Under the pieces are notes generated by a model. The model made no database searches. It saw only the letters and a program-made list of their open reading frames with translations, and was not told where the DNA came from. Of a stretch of 5,432 nucleotides of DNA, positions 1-5,432 are shown piece after piece. The DNA is from Bacteroidales bacterium UBA1237. GTDB taxonomy: Bacteria > Bacteroidota > Bacteroidia > Bacteroidales > UBA932. The stretch covers positions 1-5,432 of the forward strand of contig DBWN01000237.1 of NCBI GenBank assembly GCA_002308935.1. Reading direction: 5' to 3'. A program made the translations under genes and the position numbers. Within the stretch, counting starts at the first letter, position 1. Every line of letters starts with the position of its first letter.

Positions 1-1596
1 GGAGAATTGCACAACTCCACAAGTACAAGCGAGAGCTACATGAAAGAGATCGGTGTCTGGAAGCAGATGAAGGACGCCAACTTCAATACGGTCATCGCAT
101 CCTGCTCATGGGATGTCGTTGAACCCGAAGAAGGAAAATACGATTTCACATCTGTTGATCACGTCATCAAAAACGCGCGTGAAAACGGACTCAAAGTGGT
201 CCTCATCTGGTTCGCAAGCTGGAAGAACGGCAATTCCACATACGCCCCAAGTTACATTAAGCGCAATCCCAAGAAATATCCTCTCGTGATAAGCGAAGAA
301 GGAAAGACCCTGAACGTTCTGTCCGCCTTCTCCGAGAACTCCAAGAACGCCGACAAGAAAGCATTCGAAGCTCTGATGAAGCATATAAAGGAAGTCGACC
401 ACGACTATACCGTCATAATGATGCAGGTGGAGAACGAACTCGGTATCCTCGGCTCAAAGAGGGATTTCTCACAGGATGCTCAGAAAGCATGGAAAGGCCA
501 GGTCCCTTCGGATCTCATAAACTACCTTACCTCGCACAAAGGAAAGCTATTCCCCGAACTTGAGAAGGTATGGGCAGCCAACGGATACAAGACAAAAGGC
601 ACCTGGGAGGAAGTATTCGGAAAGAGCCATTCCAACACTGAGAACTGGCAGGAGTTTCCCTACTATACTGAGGAAATCTTCCAGGCCTACCATTACGCCA
701 AATACGTAGGCGAAGTAGCCGCAGCAGGAAAAGCAGTGCACAACATACCGATGTACGTCAACAACTGGCTGAAGCAGCCTGGAATGGGAGCACCCGGACA
801 GTTCCCCTCCGGAAGTCCCCTTCCCGATGTGATTGATGTCTGGAGAGCTGCAGCCCCGGCACTTGATTTCACGGCGCCTGACATCTACATCAATGAATAC
901 GAGTGGGTGCTGAGCCAGTTCTCCCTCAGTGAGAATCCTATCTTCATCCCTGAATGCAGGGCTGATGTATCCAAGGCTCTTTACGCATACGGCGAATACG
1001 ATGCCCTCGGCTTCGCTCCATTCGGTTTCGACGGTCCCCAAAGCGGAGGTCTCGGTGCTTCATCGGAAGAGATGAAGAATCTCGGCAAGTGCTACGGGAT
1101 CCTCTCAGGAATGGGCACCATGATCACGGACAACTACGGGTCTGACAAGATGAGAGGAGTGAGAGTGACCGAAGACAACCCCAATCCCAGTGTGGAGATG
1201 GGAGACTATGTGATCACTGTACGTTCTTCCGTCAGGAACCAGAGGTCATTCAACTACGGACAGGGCGCTGAACAGCTCGCAGCAGAAAATGCAGCTCTTG
1301 CCGCAAGGAACCAGCAGCAGGCACAATCAGGTGCACTAATCATCCAGACTTCACCCGATGAATTCTACATCGTAGGAATCAACGCCGCTTTCAGCTTCTC
1401 CTTCAAGGACAGCAAGGCCACTGGACAGGTCATGACCGACGCTATTGAAGAAGGTACATTCAAGGACGGCAAATGGATACCAGGACGCAGGCTCAACGGT
1501 GATGAGAACAGAGTCAGCATCAATGGAGTCGGTGCAGAAAGAGTCGTACTTTACAAATCTACAGTTGACCCTTCTGCAGGAAGGAGATTCCAGTAA
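1..1596 (+). CDS. GH35-type beta-galactosidase with C-terminal DUF5597 domain (5' end outside window)
   Basis: Retaining glycoside hydrolase of the GH-A clan, most like short bacterial GH35 beta-galactosidases that carry a DUF5597 domain. Such enzymes typically remove terminal galactose from plant polysaccharide fragments; the exact substrate is inferred. The frame is open at base 1 and begins GELHNS, the motif at the first barrel strand of this family, so the signal peptide and perhaps 50-70 residues lie outside. The TTG at base 7 is not a real start. Numbering from base 1, the acid/base is expected to be Glu146 in QVENELG (codon 436-438) and the nucleophile Glu318 in FIPECR (codon 952-954). 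APDIYI and the VNNWL strand also fit the barrel. From about residue 400 the DUF5597 beta domain follows, with ALIIQTSPDEFYIVG and the GKWIPGRRLNGDE motif. An Ala/Gln-rich stretch (residues 422-444) interrupts it. The gene ends in TAA, followed by palindromes. Family call is firm; substrate is not. Confidence 0.9.
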   Translation, partial: GELHNSTSTSESYMKEIGVWKQMKDANFNTVIASCSWDVVEPEEGKYDFTSVDHVIKNARENGLKVVLIWFASWKNGNSTYAPSYIKRNPKKYPLVISEEGKTLNVLSAFSENSKNADKKAFEALMKHIKEVDHDYTVIMMQVENELGILGSKRDFSQDAQKAWKGQVPSDLINYLTSHKGKLFPELEKVWAANGYKTKGTWEEVFGKSHSNTENWQEFPYYTEEIFQAYHYAKYVGEVAAAGKAVHNIPMYVNNWLKQPGMGAPGQFPSGSPLPDVIDVWRAAAPALDFTAPDIYINEYEWVLSQFSLSENPIFIPECRADVSKALYAYGEYDALGFAPFGFDGPQSGGLGASSEEMKNLGKCYGILSGMGTMITDNYGSDKMRGVRVTEDNPNPSVEMGDYVITVRSSVRNQRSFNYGQGAEQLAAENAALAARNQQQAQSGALIIQTSPDEFYIVGINAAFSFSFKDSKATGQVMTDAIEEGTFKDGKWIPGRRLNGDENRVSINGVGAERVVLYKSTVDPSAGRRFQ

Positions 1597-1602
1597 AGCA
1601 TA

Positions 1603-1614
1603 GACTTGCAAGTC
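1603..1614. repeat. 12-bp perfect palindrome GACTTGCAAGTC
   Basis: A perfect 12-base palindrome starts 7 bases after the glycosidase stop codon and sits 4 bases before the larger hairpin at 1619-1640. As a hairpin it would have only a short stem, so a dimeric protein-binding site or one half of a repeat unit is as likely as an RNA structure. Its role is unknown. Confidence 0.5.
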
Positions 1615-1618
1615 AGCC

Positions 1619-1642
1619 ACCCACGAATGAATTCGTGGGTTT
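1619..1642 (+). terminator. Hairpin after the glycosidase gene; weak intrinsic terminator or repeat-element end
   Basis: Arms 1619-1627 (ACCCACGAA) and 1632-1640 (TTCGTGGGT) pair perfectly over 9 bases around a TGAA loop, and TTT/CCTT follows. The position 23 bases past the stop codon suits a terminator. The T-tract is short, so termination may be inefficient. Because the stem is nearly symmetric it could act on either strand. A CCCACG...CGTGGG hairpin also resembles subterminal hairpins of IS200/IS605-type elements (from memory, not searched), so a mobile-element remnant is the alternative. Confidence 0.5.
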
Positions 1643-1700
1643 CCTTGGACAATTATCATGATACTTTATCGGGAGCGTAATTCAGAAAGAAGTTTTTGTA

Positions 1701-1708
1701 TATATTCG
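1701..1708 (+). promoter_or_regulatory. Possible Bacteroidetes -7 box (TATATTCG)
   Basis: TATATTCG matches the Bacteroidetes -7 consensus TAnnTTTG at all but one fixed position and lies about 73 bases before the ATG at 1782. No convincing -33 TTG element is seen at the expected distance, so this is a candidate only. The bases just before the ATG (TTCTTTATAACA) are AT-rich without a Shine-Dalgarno site, as is common for start regions in this phylum. Confidence 0.3.
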
Positions 1709-1781
1709 TCGTAATATCGGATGGCCAAGTGCTGAAAACGCTCGACACTTCCGATGAACTATCCACATATTCTTTATAACA

Positions 1782-2834
1782 ATGAAACTTACAAAAGTTC
1801 TCTTTTGCGTCATCATGACGCTGCTTTGCTTCAGTGCTCACGCCCAGTACACCGCCGTCAACGCCCTTGACCGTGGAAAGAATCCCGGAATTCTTGGAGG
1901 TCCCGACGGCAAGACGTTCGCCGCCATCATAGAGACCGACGGGAACAAAGTAACCCTCATTGAGAATACCTTGAAATTCCTCAAGGAAAAGGAGATCGTC
2001 GAAAAAGACTTCGACATGGGTCCCCTTCTGGACGAGCTGAGCGACTCTTTGAGCCAGTTCACCATACCCGTTGCAGTCAAGGTCGGATATTTCCTGGCAG
2101 GCCCGAAGATAGCCCGTTATTCCGAGCGACCGATAAGGGTCATAATGGACATGCGCTTCGAGTTCTATGATACCGGAAACGCAATGATAGTGTTCGAGAA
2201 CTTCAGGGAACAGACATTCTCTCATCTCACGGATGCGTCCAAGTCCCTGCTCAAGGAAAGGAATTACGACTATCCCCATTATGACATAAGCAAGGATCTT
2301 GAGGTAGAATGGGATACCTTCCAAAGCGCGCCGCTGTATACCACCAATCTCGTCAAGGGCCTATTCATAGTGAACAACGGTATTGAAAGGGCAAAAGAGA
2401 TCTTCGCAGAAATCGACGAGTTCTTTGAAAAGCTCAACGAACAGTTCGCTGTCCTTGACGAAGTGGCTGAGAAGAGCAAGTTCTTCAGATGGCAGACGGA
2501 CGAAGAAGCATACGATTATCTCATAGAGCGCCAGAAAGCGAATGACCTTCCCATAGGAATGCCTGCAGTCGTTCCCAAATTCAAAAAGGAGTTGGAGGCT
2601 GGACGCATGTTCAGTCTCAAGGAGTCAGTATTCAGAAAGGAGATGAGGGCAGTCATCGTAAGGACATTCGCTGCCATCCAGGTATACTTCGGAGGAAAGA
2701 TCACCGGTGTCGCCGAGGACGGAGAACAGACTTGGGCCCTTTCCGGAGGATCCCTCCTCCCCGTTGATCCCAAACTCAAAAAGACTCTCGAAAAAAATGG
2801 TCAGGACTATTTCAGCTATGAGGTGGAAGAGTAG
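1782..2834 (+). CDS. Exported protein of unknown function, DUF4468-like N-terminal half
   Basis: 350-residue exported protein with no recognised enzymatic motif. Residues 1-21 form a signal peptide: Lys at 2 and 5, a hydrophobic run VLFCVIMTLLCFS, and AHA before Gln22. There is no lipobox Cys after it, so a soluble periplasmic or secreted protein is expected. Residues about 44-145 read as helix (ENTLKFLKEKE), strand (PVAVKVGYFLAG), then a strand pair (RVIMDMRFEFYD, AMIVFENF). This order recalls the DUF4468/TBP-like domain of Bacteroidota exported proteins; the resemblance is weak and made by eye. Residues about 198-235 form a charged amphipathic helix, possibly a coiled coil. A second mixed alpha/beta part follows (286-306). 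ATG 1782 is chosen because it places the signal peptide exactly at the N-terminus and is preceded by the AT-rich leader. The 3' end overlaps the next gene, implying co-translation and a shared process. Function unknown. Confidence 0.85.
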   Translation: MKLTKVLFCVIMTLLCFSAHAQYTAVNALDRGKNPGILGGPDGKTFAAIIETDGNKVTLIENTLKFLKEKEIVEKDFDMGPLLDELSDSLSQFTIPVAVKVGYFLAGPKIARYSERPIRVIMDMRFEFYDTGNAMIVFENFREQTFSHLTDASKSLLKERNYDYPHYDISKDLEVEWDTFQSAPLYTTNLVKGLFIVNNGIERAKEIFAEIDEFFEKLNEQFAVLDEVAEKSKFFRWQTDEEAYDYLIERQKANDLPIGMPAVVPKFKKELEAGRMFSLKESVFRKEMRAVIVRTFAAIQVYFGGKITGVAEDGEQTWALSGGSLLPVDPKLKKTLEKNGQDYFSYEVEE

Positions 2835-4824
2835 CGTCTGCAACGCCATAACGTTGCTTCTTCTCTGCCTGTCCGTATCTGCGGGTGCCCAGAGCTTCGA
2901 TTCTCTCAAAAAGAACAAGGCCCAGAGCGTCAACTCAGCCCTTGCCCCCTATCTTGACAAGGATGATTATTCGGGACTGGCGAAGTACCTGAAGACGAAC
3001 CCTTCCGCCGTGAATGACGGCAGCACTACTGAAAAGAGGCAGATATCCAACACCGCTACCAGCAATGTGGTGAAACCCCTTCTCCATGATGCCGTGGACA
3101 GGGCCCTGGAAGGGAAGGTGTCACCACAGATGGTCTCGACCATCCTCAATGCCGGAGCGGACATGTACATCCTCTTCGACTCTCAGGCTCCCGTCTATAA
3201 CGTGATGCACTATATCGCCCATCACAAGAAAAGCGAGTGTGCGAATGCCGAGAAACTGCTGGAGATATTCTACTCAAGGCCGGATTTCGACATAAACCGG
3301 AAGAGCGGTTCATTGCCTCCGCCTTTCGCATATCTTATCCGTGAGAATTACCGTGCCCTGAACGGCAGGTACAGCCCTGATTATATCTCGGACAAAGTGG
3401 TTGAATTGTCCCTCAACGCAGGAGCTCCGACCAACACCTACAACAATGACGGCAGTTCCCTCATGCTTCTTGCAGAGGCCTCTGAATCCTCCTACCTCAA
3501 AAATCTCTTCGTCGACCGAGGGATCAACCTCAGCCGCCAGGCTGATGAAGAAGGCAATGACGCCCTCATTGCCGCCATCCTCGATGAAGACATCGCCCTT
3601 GTCAAGAAGATGGTAGTCCAGGCGGGAGAGAAGATAACCACCGATAGGGTCAGGAACTTTGTCGGCCGTTTCTCCGGAGAGACCCTTGAGTATGTGACGG
3701 CGGAGTGCGCCAAAAACAGTTCGGGTTACGACGCCATCACCCAGTTCAGGTCCGTATTCCCCGCTTTCAAGGAGAAGGTGCAGGACAAATATGAGGCTGT
3801 CGCGAAAAGAGAGGTATCCTCCGCCGCCGACTACAAGTCCATCATGACTTGCAAGGAAAGGTTCCCCGATCTTGAGAACATAACAGGACCGAAGTTCCGG
3901 GAGATCGCAAGCAACGACGTTGAGGCCGCGAACACCATAGAAGACATAAAGCTGTGCGAGCAGCGCTATCCCGACCTCCAATACGTCATCAATCCCAAGA
4001 AGAGCCACCTGTACCAGCTTGCTGTGCGTGACCTTGACTTGACTTTCAACCATGCGAAGGGATTGGTGGAGGACAGCTCTTTCTATTACGACAGCAAGTA
4101 CACCTCCATTCCGGGGTCCTTCATCAAAGCTTTCGATTCATACTACGATCCGGACGGGAAACTTCCGCTTGCAAGGTCACTGAGCCGTTTCTTCTCAGCC
4201 CTGGATGGTTACCGCGCCGGTTACACGTACTACATCAGTCTCCCCTCCCCTGTTCTGAGGCAGGATGAAATCAAAGAAGACAGGAACCGGCTGAATAACG
4301 CATACAGCAGCTTGGCAAGCTGCAGCGACTTCGGTCTATCTTCTCCTTCGATGCTCTCCGAGATCGACAGGCGCCGAAAGGAGGCAAGTGAACTTGCGGA
4401 GCGAAGCATAAGGCTTTACAGGGAGTTCTGTGCCAAACTTCCGGGAATGATCAAAGTCAGAGAACACAAACAACCTTCCGGGGATGTTGACAGAGGATTC
4501 CTGGACTCGTACTATTCTTATGACGACAATGGTGAAATCACCTATATCCTGGAGTATGAAGGCAAGAATTATTACATCCACGCCACATATAACGGATTGT
4601 TCGATGACAAATCGACGACCTTCGAACCCATAAACCTTGTATTCGAGGGGTATAAGATCACGGGGTACCACTGCTTTGATCTGGAGTCCCTGGACCAATA
4701 TGATGTCGAAAAGGATCTGCCTTATTACGAAAAAGGCAAGATGTATTCATCGACTTCCGAATTGGAAAGGGATATCATCCGGATGATCATCAATTATTAC
4801 AACGGCCTCCTTCGACAGAGGTAG
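2818..4824 (+). CDS. Exported ankyrin-like repeat protein with three 35-residue repeats
   Basis: 668-residue exported protein of unknown function. Residues 1-24 are a signal peptide (Arg2, Lys4, hydrophobic AITLLLLCLSVS, AGA before Gln25). Residues about 87-273 hold four or five degenerate ankyrin-like units: PLLHDAVDRAL with ILNAGAD (88-115), VMHYIA to FDIN (129-160), a longer unit ending LNAGAP (199-204), SLMLLAEA to GINL (214-238), and GNDALIAAILDED to VVQAG (246-270). Residues 304-408 are three gapless 35-residue repeats. Residues about 410-540 are helical, with a charged helix near 525, and residues 542-668 form a Tyr-rich, mainly beta domain that I do not recognise. Such solenoids usually bind proteins, so a scaffold or inhibitor role is inferred. 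ATG 2818 gives the most compact signal peptide and overlaps the upstream gene by 17 bases. ATG 2797 would add MVRTISA and remains possible; the GTG at 2707 is unlikely. The terminator at 4874-4914 ends the operon. Confidence 0.85.
   Translation: MRWKSSVCNAITLLLLCLSVSAGAQSFDSLKKNKAQSVNSALAPYLDKDDYSGLAKYLKTNPSAVNDGSTTEKRQISNTATSNVVKPLLHDAVDRALEGKVSPQMVSTILNAGADMYILFDSQAPVYNVMHYIAHHKKSECANAEKLLEIFYSRPDFDINRKSGSLPPPFAYLIRENYRALNGRYSPDYISDKVVELSLNAGAPTNTYNNDGSSLMLLAEASESSYLKNLFVDRGINLSRQADEEGNDALIAAILDEDIALVKKMVVQAGEKITTDRVRNFVGRFSGETLEYVTAECAKNSSGYDAITQFRSVFPAFKEKVQDKYEAVAKREVSSAADYKSIMTCKERFPDLENITGPKFREIASNDVEAANTIEDIKLCEQRYPDLQYVINPKKSHLYQLAVRDLDLTFNHAKGLVEDSSFYYDSKYTSIPGSFIKAFDSYYDPDGKLPLARSLSRFFSALDGYRAGYTYYISLPSPVLRQDEIKEDRNRLNNAYSSLASCSDFGLSSPSMLSEIDRRRKEASELAERSIRLYREFCAKLPGMIKVREHKQPSGDVDRGFLDSYYSYDDNGEITYILEYEGKNYYIHATYNGLFDDKSTTFEPINLVFEGYKITGYHCFDLESLDQYDVEKDLPYYEKGKMYSSTSELERDIIRMIINYYNGLLRQR
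3727..4041 (+). repeat. Three tandem 105-bp (35-residue) coding repeats
   Basis: Within the ankyrin-like protein, residues 304-338, 339-373 and 374-408 align without gaps. Each starts Y/I-x-x-I, has F/Y-P at positions 11-12 (residues 314-315, 349-350, 384-385), Lys at 21 and Val at 30. Units 1 and 2 share 8 of 35 positions; units 2 and 3 share 9, including Cys at position 7. The pattern is helix, turn at Pro, helix, like an alpha-solenoid of TPR-like unit length but without the TPR signature. The divergence argues for old duplication, not recent expansion. Confidence 0.75.
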
Positions 4825-4844
4825 AGCAAGTACCCGAAGAACTC

Positions 4845-5231
4845 TTATAGAAGGTTCTGATACGGAGAAGATGCAATCCGCTGCGGCACATGGCCCCAGC
4901 GGATTGTGTTTTTTGTGCAGCCGTCCTCCATCTGAGACGAGCGGATATGATTCTCCACAGCCCAAGCATCAAAAACAGCATTGCCCCATCTGCCTGGGAG
5001 AGAATCTGCAATAAAAGGAGGAAGGCCCTGGCAGATTTCATCATGCCTGCGCCCGTAAAAAGCAAGTCTCGCTCTTTCGTCTTTGATGGAAGCGGAAATA
5101 GGAGCTATATCAAGACAGTCTTTTATGAATTTCGGGTTATATGTAAAAACAGCACGCTTCTTCCTTTCATCCCAGAAAAGGCGTCCTACTTCTCTTCCCC
5201 ATATGTTGACGCTTACTATGTTATTTTGCAT
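4845..5231 (-). pseudogene. Truncated HipA-family toxin, N-terminal subdomain only
   Basis: Remnant of a HipA-type serine/threonine kinase toxin. The reading frame encodes 128 residues, against more than 400 for intact members. Residues about 5-100 match the HipA N-terminal subdomain (Couple_hipA): VNIWGREVGRLFWDE, FTYNPKFI, LDIAPISASI, then GLPPFIADSLPGRWGNAVFDAW and ENHIR. After SSQ (base 4932) intact relatives continue with a segment like TPxxKLSFIGxRxMGALEF into the ATP-binding and catalytic kinase core. Here 28 unrelated codons run to a stop at 4845-4847. The kinase domain is wholly absent, so no toxin activity is expected. The ATG at 5229-5231 overlaps the end of the antitoxin gene by 11 bases, the usual coupled arrangement. 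Alternative: a split HipS-like small subunit. I consider this less likely because the sequence is of the full-length HipA type, no HipT follows, and the tail overlaps the facing gene's terminator. Confidence 0.8.
4873..4914 (+). terminator. Strong rho-independent terminator of the secreted-protein operon
   Basis: Arms 4874-4883 (CAATCCGCTG) and 4897-4906 (CAGCGGATTG) pair perfectly over 10 bases, with a G-T wobble outside at 4873/4907. Inside, after one C-C mismatch, GGC and GCC pair around an ACATG loop. TG and then six T follow at 4909-4914, so it acts on the plus strand, about 50 bases after the ankyrin gene's TAG. On the minus strand the A-run precedes the stem, so it is not a terminator for the hip genes. 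A weaker hairpin (AGAAC 4838-4842 with GTTCT 4854-4858) lies just before it. Confidence 0.85.
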
Positions 5232-5432
5232 GTCTTACCCTTTTTCTTTTTCCTTTCATGATCAGTTCCAATTCGTATGGCGAAATCGGAATCTCAGGCA
5301 AGACATCATCAAGGCCCTGTCCACAACCTATCGCCTGAAGCAATTTGATGAAAGTGGCAAGAGTGATATTGAACGCCTTGCCGTTCTCGAACTTTCTAAT
5401 GGTCACTATACTTATACCAGATTTCTCAGAAA
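5221..5432 (-). CDS. HipB-like XRE-family antitoxin/repressor (5' end outside window)
   Basis: C-terminal 69 residues of a small XRE-family helix-turn-helix regulator; the N-terminus lies beyond base 5432. The visible part opens with SEKSGISIVTIRKFENGKA, the turn, recognition helix and following ENG motif of the XRE fold. The next helix is TLATFIKLLQAIG, then a PEIPISPYELELIM linker and a basic tail, GKRKRVRHAK. The GTG at 5404-5406 lies inside the helix-turn-helix and is not the start. In hip modules this protein binds its own promoter and neutralises HipA; the DNA-binding role is family knowledge. It overlaps the downstream hipA remnant by 11 bases. With the kinase lost, it would be an orphan autorepressor or an antitoxin acting on kinases encoded elsewhere. 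Confidence 0.85.
   Translation of the reverse strand, partial: SEKSGISIVTIRKFENGKAFNITLATFIKLLQAIGCGQGLDDVLPEIPISPYELELIMKGKRKRVRHAK

Noticed and set aside
7..9. TTG as start of the glycosidase
   Set aside because: It is the Leu of the conserved GELHNS motif; the frame is open upstream, so the gene begins outside the window.
547..1041. 164-codon minus-strand reading frame
   Set aside because: Antisense to the glycosidase barrel between its two catalytic Glu residues; Cys/Ser-rich with no domain.
1645..1669. TTGGAC plus TACTTTAT as a promoter
   Set aside because: Only 13 bases separate the boxes, too few for either the Bacteroidetes -33/-7 or the sigma-70 arrangement.
1656..2324. 222-codon minus-strand reading frame
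   Set aside because: Antisense to the first exported protein gene and its leader; no family features, explained by codon bias on the other strand.
2707..2817. GTG-initiated N-terminal extension of the ankyrin-like protein
   Set aside because: It would bury the signal peptide behind 37 residues encoded out of frame within the upstream gene; ATG 2818 fits better.
3310..4053. 247-codon minus-strand reading frame
   Set aside because: Lies wholly antisense to the repeat-containing exported protein, whose frame shows a coherent signal peptide and repeats; the antisense product has no recognisable domain.
4845..5231. Split HipBST system with the small frame as HipS
   Set aside because: The sequence is of the full-length HipA type, no HipT kinase gene follows, and the C-terminal tail is unrelated sequence overlapping a terminator; kept only as a minor alternative.
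4890..5261. 123-codon plus-strand reading frame
   Set aside because: Antisense to the HipA fragment, which has clear family similarity; the plus-strand product looks random and starts inside the terminator.

Overview
The window looks like chromosomal DNA from a member of the Bacteroidota, probably a gut- or rumen-type Bacteroidales. This rests on a GH35/DUF5597-type polysaccharide-degrading enzyme, AT-rich sequence instead of a Shine-Dalgarno site before the one clear leader, two signal peptides whose predicted mature proteins begin with Gln, and the XRE plus HipA pair found in this phylum. GC content appears close to 50%. Genus cannot be fixed from the sequence alone.

Layout. (1) Bases 1-1596, plus strand: a glycoside hydrolase of the beta-galactosidase (GH35) type with a C-terminal DUF5597 domain. 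Its N-terminus lies outside the window. (2) Bases 1597-1781: an intergenic stretch with two adjacent palindromes. The second is a 9-bp hairpin that may be a terminator or the end of a small mobile or repetitive element. A possible Bacteroidetes-type -7 box follows. (3) Bases 1782-4824, plus strand: two overlapping genes, apparently one transcription unit. Each encodes an exported protein I cannot assign to a named function. The first has 350 residues and weak DUF4468-like character. The second has 668 residues: degenerate ankyrin-like units, then three gapless 35-residue repeats, then an unrecognised C-terminal domain. A strong intrinsic terminator (4874-4914) closes the unit. (4) Bases 4845-5432, minus strand: the 3' part of an XRE (HipB-like) antitoxin gene, followed with an 11-base overlap by a HipA-family toxin gene. 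The latter is cut off after about 100 residues, so the kinase domain is missing. Its last 28 codons run back through the terminator of the convergent ankyrin gene.

The glycosidase is probably part of a polysaccharide-use locus extending to the left. The two secreted proteins are likely to work together because their genes overlap and both products are exported. The hip locus is a decayed toxin-antitoxin module whose broken end marks a rearrangement junction beside the ankyrin operon. No tRNA, rRNA, CRISPR array or intact transposase was seen, and there is no gene-free stretch over 300 bases.
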